DNA of 64,000 nt from JBDGYW01 sp964518955 (GTDB taxonomy: Bacteria > Gemmatimonadota > Gemmatimonadetes > Gemmatimonadales > GWC2-71-9): positions 1 through 64,000 of the forward strand of contig CAZFHS010000014.1 in the NCBI GenBank assembly GCA_964518955.1, in the 5' to 3' direction. The notes below the pieces were generated by a model. The model was not told where the DNA came from, made no database searches, and saw only the letters and a program-made list of their open reading frames with translations. The position numbers and the translations under genes were made by a program. Within the stretch, counting starts at the first letter, position 1; each line of letters opens with the position of its first letter. Shown here one piece after another: positions 44,548 to 52,103 of the stretch.

Positions 44548-47259
44548 ATGAGCGAACAATTCGAGATGAATGGTTCTGAGGCGAAACCCCAATCCTCCTT
44601 GTTCCTGGATGCAGTTCTTAGTGCCTCCAATGATGGCATCGTGATCACAGATGCGGACGGGATCATCGTCGAGGCAAGCGATTCTTTCCTCGCCATCCTG
44701 GGATTGGATCGATGTGCTGTTTTGGCTACCGACTTGCGCATTCTCTTGGCGAAATCGGGCGGTAACGATGGTGAGACTTGGACCGATTTGTTGCACGCGG
44801 TGAAATCCGATGCTCGCCGCGGAGAATGTGAGTTGGAAATGCTCACGCCAAACGGGATCAGACGTCTTCGCGTGGTCGCCTCTTCACTAGATGGTACGGG
44901 AAGTGGCGCCATGGTTAGCATCTGGCGCGACGAGACGGAGCGCAAGCGAGAAAAGATGGACCTGCGGCTAACGCGGCACGCGGTGGACCGCGCAACCGAA
45001 TGCATTCTCCTGATGCGTTCGGATGCAAAACTCTTTTATGTCAATGACGCAGCCTGCCGCATCCTGGGGTATTCGGCGAAAGAGCTGTTATCTCTCACGA
45101 TTCATGACATCGACATGGGCCTTGAGGCAGCAAATTGGACTCGGCGTTGGGCTGAGATCAAACGCCTAGGATCGTTCACCAAAGAATCTCTCTTTCGCAC
45201 AAGCTCGGGCGATCTGTTGCCAGTGGAAGTATCGGTAAGCTGTAGAACTTTAGGGACGGAGGCTTTCGCCTACTCCGTGGCGCGCGATATCTCCAAACGC
45301 CGGCAGGCAGAGGAAGCGCTCCGCCTCATAGAAGACCGTTACTCGATGGCGACCCGGGCGGCGCGAACGGGCGTATGGGATTGGGATCTGCTGACCGGTA
45401 GCTTTTTCATCGATCCGATCATCATGGAACTCCTCGGGTATCACGACGAGTTCCCCGGCGACATCGAGGGGTGGAGTCGCCTACTGCATCCTGGGGACCG
45501 TCAAGCTGCCGAAGAAGCCGCTGCCGCATGCCTCGCTGGAACGACGGAAGAGTATTCCCTGGAACACCGCATGCTGCACAGGGATGAATCGGTGCGCTGG
45601 ATCTTGGCCCGAGGAAAAGTAGTGCGCGACGCCACGGGCAAACCGATCAGAGTGGTAGGCACGAACACCGACATCACGGAGCGTCGACAGGCGGAAGAGG
45701 AGCTCCGTCAATTCAGGGAGATTGCAGACCACGCGAACTATGGCATGGCCGTGGCAGACCTCGCCGGCAATCTACTTTATCTGAACAACAACTTCGCGAC
45801 CGTACACGGATACACGGTCGATGAACTCCTCGGAGAAAGCCTGTCGGTGTTTCACTCTGATGAGCAGATGGCGGTAGTCCACGAGGTCAACACCACTCTC
45901 TTTCGCGATGGGAAGTACGGCCCTACCGAGGTGTGGCACACACACAAAGACGGTTCCGCCTTCCCAATGTTGATGAGTGGCATCACGATACCCGACGACC
46001 AGGGCGCGCCAATGATACTCGCGGCCACTGCGGTCGACATATCCCCGCGGGTGCGAGCCGAGAAGGCACTCAAGATCAGAGAGCGACAGCAGGCGGTGGT
46101 GGCAACACTCGGACGTCACGCGCTTGCGGGCGGCGACCTGGACATGCTGTTGTCTGAGACCGTCGAGTCGGTGACCAGCACTTTGAATATCGGCCTTTGC
46201 GGCGTTATCGAGCTTTGTGCAGACGGCAAAACGTTCATCATGAGAGAGTCGTACGGATGCGACGAGGGGCAGACTGGAGCTGTCGTTATTGACTCGGACA
46301 CCGAATGGCAGGGCGCATTAGCTCTTCGTCAAGCTCGGACAATCGTCGTCGAGGATGCCTCTACAGAGGATAGATTCGAACAACCTCTTCTGTTCCGTGA
46401 GCACGGAGTGGTCAGTTCGGTGACCGTGCCGATACGAGGGTGGGGACGCCCGTTTGGTGTATTGACGGCGTGTGATGACAATCAACGAGCGTTCGACAAC
46501 GACGACGTCAACTTCTTGGAAGGTGTCGCCAACATTCTCGCACACGCTTTGGAGCGCAACCAAGCCGAAGAGGCTCTGGCCACCTCCCAAGAGCGCCTCC
46601 GCAATCTCGCTGCTCGTCTGCACGCGGTACGTGAGGAAGAGAGAACCGTCATCGCAAGGGAAATCCACGACCATCTTGGTCAGGCGCTCACCGGCTTGAA
46701 GATGGATCTCTCGTGGCTGATGCGCCGGCTGCCGGAAGACGAATCGATGCGCGAGAGGGCTGATTCGATGCAGGGTTTGCTAGACTCGACCGTCGACTCG
46801 GTGCGGACGCTCTCCACGCAGCTTAGGCCGCCGATTCTCGACGACCTTGGCCTGGAAGCGGCGGTAGAGTGGCAGACCACCGAGTTCTGCAGGCAGTCGG
46901 GCATCAACTGTCAGCTAGAGCTGCGAATCGGCGAGAGGTTTGTGCAAAACGAACACGCAACTGCCGCATTCCGAATCCTTCAGGAAGCACTCGTCAACGT
47001 GGCACGCCACGCGGACGCCGAAAACGTCACCGTTGAGATCAGGCTGGAAGGCGATACACTGCTTCTGGCGGTCAGCGATGACGGCTGCGGTATTGGCGAT
47101 ACCACACTTTCTAGTTCACTTTCCATCGGGTTGATCGGGATGCGCGAAAGAGCTGCGGCCCTTGGCGGGAAGGTCAACATCCTCAGGTTGCCCGAAGGCG
47201 GAACTCGAGTGAAGCTAGAACTGCCGCTCGAGCGTAGATATGTCGGAGAGTCATCGTGA
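44548..47259 (+). CDS. Multi-PAS/GAF sensor histidine kinase (NarX/DegS class)
   Basis: A soluble protein of 903 residues from the ATG at 44548. Four PAS units are visible in order (about 20-135, 140-260, 265-390, 395-515; for example NDGIVITDADGIIVEASDSF, VNDAACRILGYSAKELLSLT), then a GAF domain (about 540-675). The kinase core is of the HisKA_3 type (TVIAREIHDHLGQALTGLKM, with the phosphorylated His) with an ATPase domain (ILQEALVNVARHADA, VSDDGCGIGD). No membrane helix, so it senses cytoplasmic signals. It overlaps its response regulator by GTGA. Confidence 0.93.
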   Translation: MSEQFEMNGSEAKPQSSLFLDAVLSASNDGIVITDADGIIVEASDSFLAILGLDRCAVLATDLRILLAKSGGNDGETWTDLLHAVKSDARRGECELEMLTPNGIRRLRVVASSLDGTGSGAMVSIWRDETERKREKMDLRLTRHAVDRATECILLMRSDAKLFYVNDAACRILGYSAKELLSLTIHDIDMGLEAANWTRRWAEIKRLGSFTKESLFRTSSGDLLPVEVSVSCRTLGTEAFAYSVARDISKRRQAEEALRLIEDRYSMATRAARTGVWDWDLLTGSFFIDPIIMELLGYHDEFPGDIEGWSRLLHPGDRQAAEEAAAACLAGTTEEYSLEHRMLHRDESVRWILARGKVVRDATGKPIRVVGTNTDITERRQAEEELRQFREIADHANYGMAVADLAGNLLYLNNNFATVHGYTVDELLGESLSVFHSDEQMAVVHEVNTTLFRDGKYGPTEVWHTHKDGSAFPMLMSGITIPDDQGAPMILAATAVDISPRVRAEKALKIRERQQAVVATLGRHALAGGDLDMLLSETVESVTSTLNIGLCGVIELCADGKTFIMRESYGCDEGQTGAVVIDSDTEWQGALALRQARTIVVEDASTEDRFEQPLLFREHGVVSSVTVPIRGWGRPFGVLTACDDNQRAFDNDDVNFLEGVANILAHALERNQAEEALATSQERLRNLAARLHAVREEERTVIAREIHDHLGQALTGLKMDLSWLMRRLPEDESMRERADSMQGLLDSTVDSVRTLSTQLRPPILDDLGLEAAVEWQTTEFCRQSGINCQLELRIGERFVQNEHATAAFRILQEALVNVARHADAENVTVEIRLEGDTLLLAVSDDGCGIGDTTLSSSLSIGLIGMRERAAALGGKVNILRLPEGGTRVKLELPLERRYVGESS

Positions 47260-47888
47260 TCCGATTGCTCATAGCTGATGATCATCCAATCGTGCGCGAG
47301 GGTCTGAAGCGGATCATCGCCGAATGCCCCGACATGGAATTGGTCGGAGAAGCCGTCGATGGAGACGCAGCTTTGGCCAAGTGTGCCGAGGTTGATGTAG
47401 ACGTTCTACTGCTCGACGTGTCCATGCCTGGGCCGGGTTTTCTCGAAACCATGCACTGCCTTCGCAAAGAGCGCCCCGACATTCGAGTGCTAGTGCTGAG
47501 TGTTCATTCCGAAGATCAGTATGCCGTGCGTGCCCTGCGCCTGGGTGCATCGGGATATCTCACCAAAGACCACTCGCCAAACGAGCTCGCCGGAGCGATA
47601 CGCAGGGCCTACCGGGGCGGCAAGTACGTAACAGAGTCGCTGGCTGAGCGTCTCGCGTTCGAACTCGAGGCCGACCACGAAATGCTGCCGCATTCCATGC
47701 TCTCCGATCGTGAGTATCAGGTTCTGTGCAAACTAGGGTCCGGCACGAGCGTGAAGGACACGGCCGCGGAACTTGGGCTGAGCCCGAAGACCGTGAGCAC
47801 TTATAGGACTCGGGTGCTGTCCAAAATGAAGCTGAAATCCAATGCTGAGTTGATTCGCTATGTGTTGAGGCACGGACTGGTGGATTGA
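47256..47888 (+). CDS. NarL/FixJ-family response regulator
   Basis: A protein of 210 residues from a GTG overlapping the kinase stop. The receiver domain has LLIADDHPIVREGL, the phosphoacceptor Asp in VLLLDVSMPGPG, and YLTKDHSPNEL. The C-terminal LuxR-type helix-turn-helix is LSDREYQVLCKLGSGTSVKD, then TAAELGLSPKTVSTYRTRVL. It is the obvious partner of the upstream PAS kinase and would regulate transcription. Confidence 0.95.
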   Translation: MIRLLIADDHPIVREGLKRIIAECPDMELVGEAVDGDAALAKCAEVDVDVLLLDVSMPGPGFLETMHCLRKERPDIRVLVLSVHSEDQYAVRALRLGASGYLTKDHSPNELAGAIRRAYRGGKYVTESLAERLAFELEADHEMLPHSMLSDREYQVLCKLGSGTSVKDTAAELGLSPKTVSTYRTRVLSKMKLKSNAELIRYVLRHGLVD

Positions 47889-47989
47889 GCGGTGTAGTCT
47901 CTCGCCTACACGTGGGTGCCCCATGGTCCTACCAGGATCGGCCGCCGCCGCTGATACCCTCGATTCGTTCCTGGACCTACCTCTTCTAC

Positions 47990-48421
47990 ATGAATTCCAC
48001 TTCGGCTACCGCGCTTCGTACAGACGATTTTGACACAGCCACCGGCAGCACTCGCACATTTCTCTTAGTTGATGACTCGAAGGTGATCCGTCGAAGGTTG
48101 GTTAGCCTTTTGTCGGAAATCGATGGGGTGAGTCTCGCCGGTGAAGCATCCGATGCTATCGAGGGGGCGGAGATGATTCGGGCGCTGCATCCTGACGTAG
48201 TCATTCTCGACATACGAATGCCGAACCGCAGCGGGATTGGTCTGCTCGAGTCTATCAAGGATAGCGCAGATCTGCCGACTTTGATCGTCCTCACCAACTA
48301 CCCGTATGCGGCATATAGAAAACGCTGTATAGAGTTGGGAGCAAGCCACTTTTTCGACAAGTCGTCAGAATTCGATCGGTTGGAGGCAGTGGTGCGAGAG
48401 CTGGCGGAGGCGAACCGCTAG
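47990..48421 (+). CDS. Single-domain response regulator
   Basis: A receiver domain only: 143 residues if it starts at the ATG at 47990. Motifs are TFLLVDDSKVIRRRL, VVILDIRMPNRSG, LIVLTNYPYAAY and HFFDKSSEF. An alternative TTG at 47885 overlaps the upstream stop (TTGA) and would add 35 residues without homology. It is likely phosphorylated by the same PAS kinase, giving a branched system. Confidence 0.88.
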   Translation: MNSTSATALRTDDFDTATGSTRTFLLVDDSKVIRRRLVSLLSEIDGVSLAGEASDAIEGAEMIRALHPDVVILDIRMPNRSGIGLLESIKDSADLPTLIVLTNYPYAAYRKRCIELGASHFFDKSSEFDRLEAVVRELAEANR

Positions 48422-48513
48422 CTCCCACGGTCTTTGGAACTGCACATCGGCCTCGCGCGTGGTTCAGGCGGCGCTTGAGTAAAAACCCCTCTCATGCGAA
48501 GTTGTGTATCCTA

Positions 48514-48585
48514 GGCGCCGTGGCCAAGTGGTAAGGCGGGGGTCTGCAAAACCTCTATTCGGCGGTTCGAATCCGCCCGGCGCCT
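48514..48585 (+). tRNA. tRNA-Cys (anticodon GCA)
   Basis: A complete 72-base cloverleaf. Acceptor GGCGCCG (48514-48520) pairs with CGGCGCC (48578-48584), and the discriminator base is T. The anticodon loop is CTGCAAA with GCA. The T-arm is GGCGGTTCGAATCCGCC. CCA is not encoded. A T-run (48590-48595) follows and could end transcription. Its 3' half is repeated at 50851-50895. Confidence 0.95.
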
Positions 48586-48589
48586 CTGG
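48544..48589 (+). repeat. attL-like repeat in the tRNA-Cys 3' half
   Basis: The segment from the anticodon loop through the T-arm, the acceptor strand and CTCTGG recurs at 50851-50895 with only a small change in the variable region (CTATTC against CCATC). This is the usual footprint of tyrosine-recombinase integration into a tRNA 3' end. Confidence 0.7.
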
Positions 48590-48612
48590 TTTTTTCGGAC
48601 ATTCCTGACCGG

Positions 48613-48634
48613 TTTGGGAAGGTTTTTGGGAAGG
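48613..48634 (+). repeat. Left inner repeat of the tRNA-bounded segment
   Basis: It contains TTGGGAAGG twice. The 22-base unit matches 50722-50743 at 20 positions in the same orientation, just inside the other boundary. It could be a recombinase arm site or a duplication scar. Confidence 0.5.
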
Positions 48635-48814
48635 AAATGCTTGGCGTTCGCAGTAGGTGCAGGATGCTTCTCCCCTCGTCGATTCCAACACTACGGCAGC
48701 AGCACGCAGCGAAATCACTCTGGCTGGCCTGGAGCTGACCGCCAATTGACTCCGACCTGATATGGTGCTATTCCAGAGGTGAACAGAAACACGCCGGTGG
48801 TCCCGCCGCCTGAC

Positions 48815-48858
48815 TGACGCCGTAGTAGACGCCGCTTTTTGACGCCGCAGTAGACGCC
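48815..48858 (+). repeat. 25-base-period direct repeat
   Basis: TGACGCCGTAGTAGACGCC at 48815-48833 recurs at 48840-48858 with one difference. It lies in the non-coding left part of the tRNA-bounded segment. The rest of 48590-48980 shows no gene. Confidence 0.6.
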
Positions 48859-48980
48859 CGCCCGACAACGAGGCCTCTGGGAAATTACCGCTGAGAGTGC
48901 ACTGGGACACGCAGTTGATCGAGATTCACCGGCGGTCGTTCTGGCACGTGTTGCTTCTCCTGATGGAGGCGGAGACCCCT

Positions 48981-50501
48981 ATGAGTAGCTCGTCACCATC
49001 CATCGTCATGGGACTAATCTGCGGATCGCTGCTTTTTGCCGCTTGCGCGGACGAGCGCGGACCTGCGGAGTCAACATCCGGAAGGTACAAAGTCCAGGTG
49101 CTGGAGCACGGCATCGATCCCCAAATTATACCTGACCGATTTGCGGCCGATTTCGACGGGGATGGCGAGATCGACCGAGTCACCGTGAACGACTCGGCGG
49201 TAACGGTCGTCCTAACTGGCGGCGGTGAGTTCAACTACTCGGTGCGGGAACCCGGCGACGAATCACCCGCAATCGATGACGCCAAGGTGTTCTCTTTGAG
49301 GCCAGACGGGAAGTTTCCTTCGATCGTACTGGCCACCTGCCCCCGCCCACATCACGGAAAAGAGCCCGTCAATCAGCATCTGGTCTACAACGACGGTGGA
49401 AGGCTTGTTCATAAGCGGCAGGGTGCGTATCCCGGCACAAATATGTTTCAGAGCCTGTATGCGTACAAAATGAGGGCCCTCGGTCTCGATTGTGCTTGGC
49501 TCAAATCGAATGATCTCCCTGTGTGTTTCTTCGCTTCAATGGAGGACGGGTACCTCGGTGTCAGCCGCCTGATTGAGCTTGACACGGAGGGCTATGTGCG
49601 ATTGGCCACGGATCCAGCGTTCAGGGCTCACCATACCAACAGGATCCAGAAGCGTTGGGAGCAGCACCGCCGATATGCTGAGGATCCCGAGGGTCTCAGC
49701 GCTCGAGACTGGCTGAAGCCGTACCGCGTGGATTCGGCAACGCTTGATCGTGTCCTGCCCGATTACTTGCCGGGCCCGGATGCTTCGGTTTCCGACACGC
49801 TCCTCGCCGCACTCGATTGGCTTTCGCAGGCTGACCCACGGGAGCAGGCTCGGGCTTACCTGTGGATGGACGGTGAAGTCTTCGACAGCATCCTCGCAGA
49901 AAGCGATGTGCAGGAGCCGCACTCAGCCGCTGATTTTGTTCTGGCAGTGGGCCTTTCCCGACTCGATCGCGAGGCGGTGTTCTCCCATGATGTGACGCGA
50001 GAGTACCGTCTGCCGTGGCCAGCGCAGCGCGGCCATACTGGACCGAACATTGATGGCATTGCCATGGTGGACGCTGTCTTTCTTGACTTCAGTGGGGACG
50101 GCCTCTTGGATCTGGTCGTCGTAGGGCAACACTCCAGACCGTTCTCCGCCATACAACATCCGGATGGCTACTTCATCAATGCAGAATATCACGCGACACG
50201 AGATGAGTATGTGCGAGTCTATGCGCCCAAGGCCGGCGAGAACACAGAGGTCACCGTACCCCCTTGCGTCTATTTCGGTATGGAGAAGACCTGGGAAGAG
50301 GCATGGAGATCGGACTATCTCGACTGCTACGACCAGGCGTTAGGCGAGTGGTATGATGTAACCCTGCCGGGGGGACCCTACTGGACGGAGCATGATCCCG
50401 TGATGTTCTGGGACATGAATGACGACGGAATGATCGACTTCGCGGCCAGGAAGGAAGACGGCAGCTGGACGTCTTTCACGTTCGTGGAGGAATCCCGTTA
50501 G
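48981..50501 (+). CDS. Lipoprotein with DxDxDG calcium-binding (FG-GAP/VCBS-like) repeats
   Basis: A protein of 506 residues from the ATG at 48981, with GGAGGCGGAGA upstream. The lipobox is LLFAAC. Three calcium-binding-type loops are visible: ADFDGDGEIDRV near the N-terminus, LDFSGDGLLDLVV near residue 375 and WDMNDDGMIDF at the end. Between them is a mostly alpha-helical region. It is probably anchored on the outer side of the cell. It is the only intact gene in the segment bounded by tRNA-Cys repeats. The function is unknown. Confidence 0.82.
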   Translation: MSSSSPSIVMGLICGSLLFAACADERGPAESTSGRYKVQVLEHGIDPQIIPDRFAADFDGDGEIDRVTVNDSAVTVVLTGGGEFNYSVREPGDESPAIDDAKVFSLRPDGKFPSIVLATCPRPHHGKEPVNQHLVYNDGGRLVHKRQGAYPGTNMFQSLYAYKMRALGLDCAWLKSNDLPVCFFASMEDGYLGVSRLIELDTEGYVRLATDPAFRAHHTNRIQKRWEQHRRYAEDPEGLSARDWLKPYRVDSATLDRVLPDYLPGPDASVSDTLLAALDWLSQADPREQARAYLWMDGEVFDSILAESDVQEPHSAADFVLAVGLSRLDREAVFSHDVTREYRLPWPAQRGHTGPNIDGIAMVDAVFLDFSGDGLLDLVVVGQHSRPFSAIQHPDGYFINAEYHATRDEYVRVYAPKAGENTEVTVPPCVYFGMEKTWEEAWRSDYLDCYDQALGEWYDVTLPGGPYWTEHDPVMFWDMNDDGMIDFAARKEDGSWTSFTFVEESR

Positions 50502-50521
50502 ACATCAGCGTGTACTGCCCC

Positions 50522-50645
50522 GGCAGGAGACGCATGGAACGGCGTCATGTACTCCTTCGGCATCGGCGTCCCTCAAGACGACGTCCGCGCTGCGTCACTG
50601 TTACGAAAGGCTTGCGACCTCGGATACACTCAGGCTTGCCGGTAA
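50522..50645 (+). pseudogene. Fragment of a Sel1-repeat protein
   Basis: One frame ending at TAA 50643-50645 reads DAWNGVMYSFGIGVPQDDV then RAASLLRKACDLGYTQACR, a textbook Sel1-like repeat (G-x-GVxxD ... A..LxxKAC..G...AC). There is no start codon or other repeats, so it is a leftover 3' end of a larger gene. It lies inside the tRNA-bounded segment. Confidence 0.7.
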
Positions 50646-50721
50646 CGCAAAACTTCAGACACTGTCTCGCCTCAAGCGTCTCGTGGCGCTCGGGGTTCTG
50701 TCGAAGGTCAGATGGGAAGAT

Positions 50722-50743
50722 CTTGGGAAGGTTCTTGGGAAGG
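50722..50743 (+). repeat. Right inner repeat of the tRNA-bounded segment
   Basis: Partner of 48613-48634 (20 of 22 positions). Between it and the right boundary lie several copies of ACGCAAA/ACGCAAC (50765-50838), like arm-type recombinase sites. Confidence 0.5.
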
Positions 50744-50850
50744 TTTGTGTGTCAATAGATCGAAAAGGACGCAAACAGACGCAAAAGGTAGATACCAAGA
50801 ACGCCCGAACTGACTACCAAACGCAACCAAACGCAAAGGTTCTGATAGAA

Positions 50851-50895
50851 CTGCAAAACCTCCATCGGCGGTTCGAATCCGCCCGGCGCCTCTGG
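50851..50895 (+). repeat. attR-like partial tRNA-Cys copy
   Basis: A 45-base copy of the tRNA-Cys 3' half (CTGCAAAACCTC ... GGCGGTTCGAATCCGCC ... CTCTGG). No 5' half is present, so it is not a second tRNA gene. It marks the right end of a ~2.3 kb segment starting at tRNA-Cys. Confidence 0.75.
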
Positions 50896-50952
50896 AATCT
50901 CCCTGCAACCGTCCTTTCCCCGTCAGCAAATACTCCGTCGAACGGCAAAGAT

Positions 50953-51618
50953 ATGGACGAAACGATTCTCCTTGGTCGTGGAAAAGAGCTCTCCCGAATA
51001 CCCAGGCAGGAGTGGGAAGAATCGCTCCTCGGGGCACCGCAACTGATCGAAGCGAGGCTGGCCTTCATGTCCGACGAGCACCACGCCGTGCGGAACTACG
51101 TCGTGCAAGCCTTGCCCAGACTCCGAAGGCCAGTTCCCCCAGACACAATTTCCAGGGCCGTCGGCATTCCCCTCGAGCGCACTCTCGAGATTCTGTCTGA
51201 ACTAGAGGAGCGCCTCTTCTTTCTAGTTCGGAGTCAGGATGGCGCCGTATCGTGGGCCTTTCCGGTAACGGCGGAATCCACAGGCCACAGTTTGTCGTTC
51301 TCGACGGGGGAAAGGCTCGATGCTGCCTGAGCAGAGGACGCGATTGCGACGCCCTTCGTGCAAGGGCACTTGATGAAAACCGCGCTTGAAATCGAGATCG
51401 CCACCGTTTGTGGTCATTGTCAGGCGCCGATCAGGCTGTCGGTAGACAGTGGGCTGGGTTTTCGGGTTCTCGACGGTGATTCCCAGCCGTTAGTCTTCGA
51501 ACCCGATGTGCAGTGGGTCGATTTCACCGATCCCAACATCATAGACGGCTACTGACGCCAAAGCCTATTCTTCTGGTCAGAAGAACACGCAAGGGAGTTC
51601 CGGAGAGAGACCGATTAA
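50953..51618 (+). CDS. MerB-like (alkylmercury lyase family) candidate selenoprotein with two in-frame UGA
   Basis: One frame from the ATG at 50953 to TAA at 51616-51618 gives 221 residues if UGA at 51328-51330 (residue 126) and 51553-51555 (residue 201) are read through. MerB is 212 residues. The N-terminal part has a winged-helix-like region (PVPPDTISRAVGIPLERTLE), then VSWAFPVT. The first UGA sits in RLDAA-U-AEDAIATPF, aligning with MerB RLYAWCALDTLIFP, where Cys96 and Asp99 are catalytic; Asp is kept at +3. VCGHCQAP matches the Cys117 region. The second UGA (DGY-U-RQSLFFWSEEHAREF) matches the Cys159 region (FCCHVHFFAS). Each UGA is followed by a SECIS-like hairpin. Alternatives are a gene decayed at exactly these codons, or truncated products ending at 51330. 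Confidence 0.72.
51351..51367 (+). promoter_or_regulatory. Candidate bacterial SECIS element 1
   Basis: GCCCTT (51351-51356) pairs with AAGGGC (51362-51367) around the loop CGTGC. The loop begins 26 bases after the UGA at 51328-51330 and has G as its second base. This fits the published bacterial SECIS rule (loop 16-37 bases downstream, G in the first two loop positions). Confidence 0.55.
51568..51585 (+). promoter_or_regulatory. Candidate bacterial SECIS element 2
   Basis: TTCTTCT (51568-51574) pairs perfectly with AGAAGAA (51579-51585) around the loop GGTC. The loop begins 19 bases after the UGA at 51553-51555 and starts with G, in the range of known formate-dehydrogenase-type elements. 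Confidence 0.6.
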
Positions 51619-51730
51619 GTGGCTGGTACTTATTTGACACCGGCCCAGAGTGTTTATTCGACTCGCATCGTGCAGGGTGCACTTTTTTGGCATGAGACCG
51701 TAACGACGATGGCTCCTTTCAAGACTAGAA

Positions 51731-52101
51731 GCAACGTATCACGTTCTTTTCGCTTATCACGCTCGGAAGCGGAGTGTCGCTGGGATGTGATCCGATTAGT
51801 CCTGAGGAATTTGTCGTGGTGGATCTTCGTGTGCCCACGCCCGGCGTTTCCATCTCAGGTGTTGGAGCCACACACACTTTCTCGGTTGAGAACCGTACCA
51901 TCGACGGTGCACTCATCGAGCGATGTGTTCGCGGTGGGTTTGGCGGGTACGATTCTGCACTACGACGGGGCCAGCTGGGGTGCGATGGCTAGCGGCGTCA
52001 GTACTAGCCTTGATGCCATATGGGGCTCGTCATCAGGTGACCTATCAGTGGTAGGGTCGTATGATGCGATCTTGCGAGGACGGCGTAAACAACGGAGCTG
52101 A
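51731..52101 (+). pseudogene. Broken lipoprotein gene with YCF48/beta-propeller-like repeats
   Basis: One frame reads FSLITLGSGVSLGCDPISPE and then FVVVDLRVPTPGVSISGVG, a lipoprotein signal and N-terminal domain, but has no start codon (TAG lies just upstream) and stops near 51992. In another frame, from about 51905, comes SSDVFAVGLAGTILHYDGAS and then WGSSSGDLSVVGSYDAI, the repeat of large secreted propeller-type proteins. The two parts belong to one ancestral gene broken by a frameshift and deletions. Confidence 0.6.
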
Positions 52102-52103
52102 AC

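Noticed and set aside
48464..48910. Minus-strand open frame of 148 codons with GFEPPNRGFADPRL
   Set aside because: It is antisense to tRNA-Cys and its flanks; this is a well-known false protein produced by tRNA genes. The similar frames at 50708-51068 arise from the partial tRNA copy.
50683..50952. N-terminal extension of the MerB-like frame
   Set aside because: It translates the repeats and the partial tRNA copy, has no homology, and the family-like part begins at the ATG at 50953.
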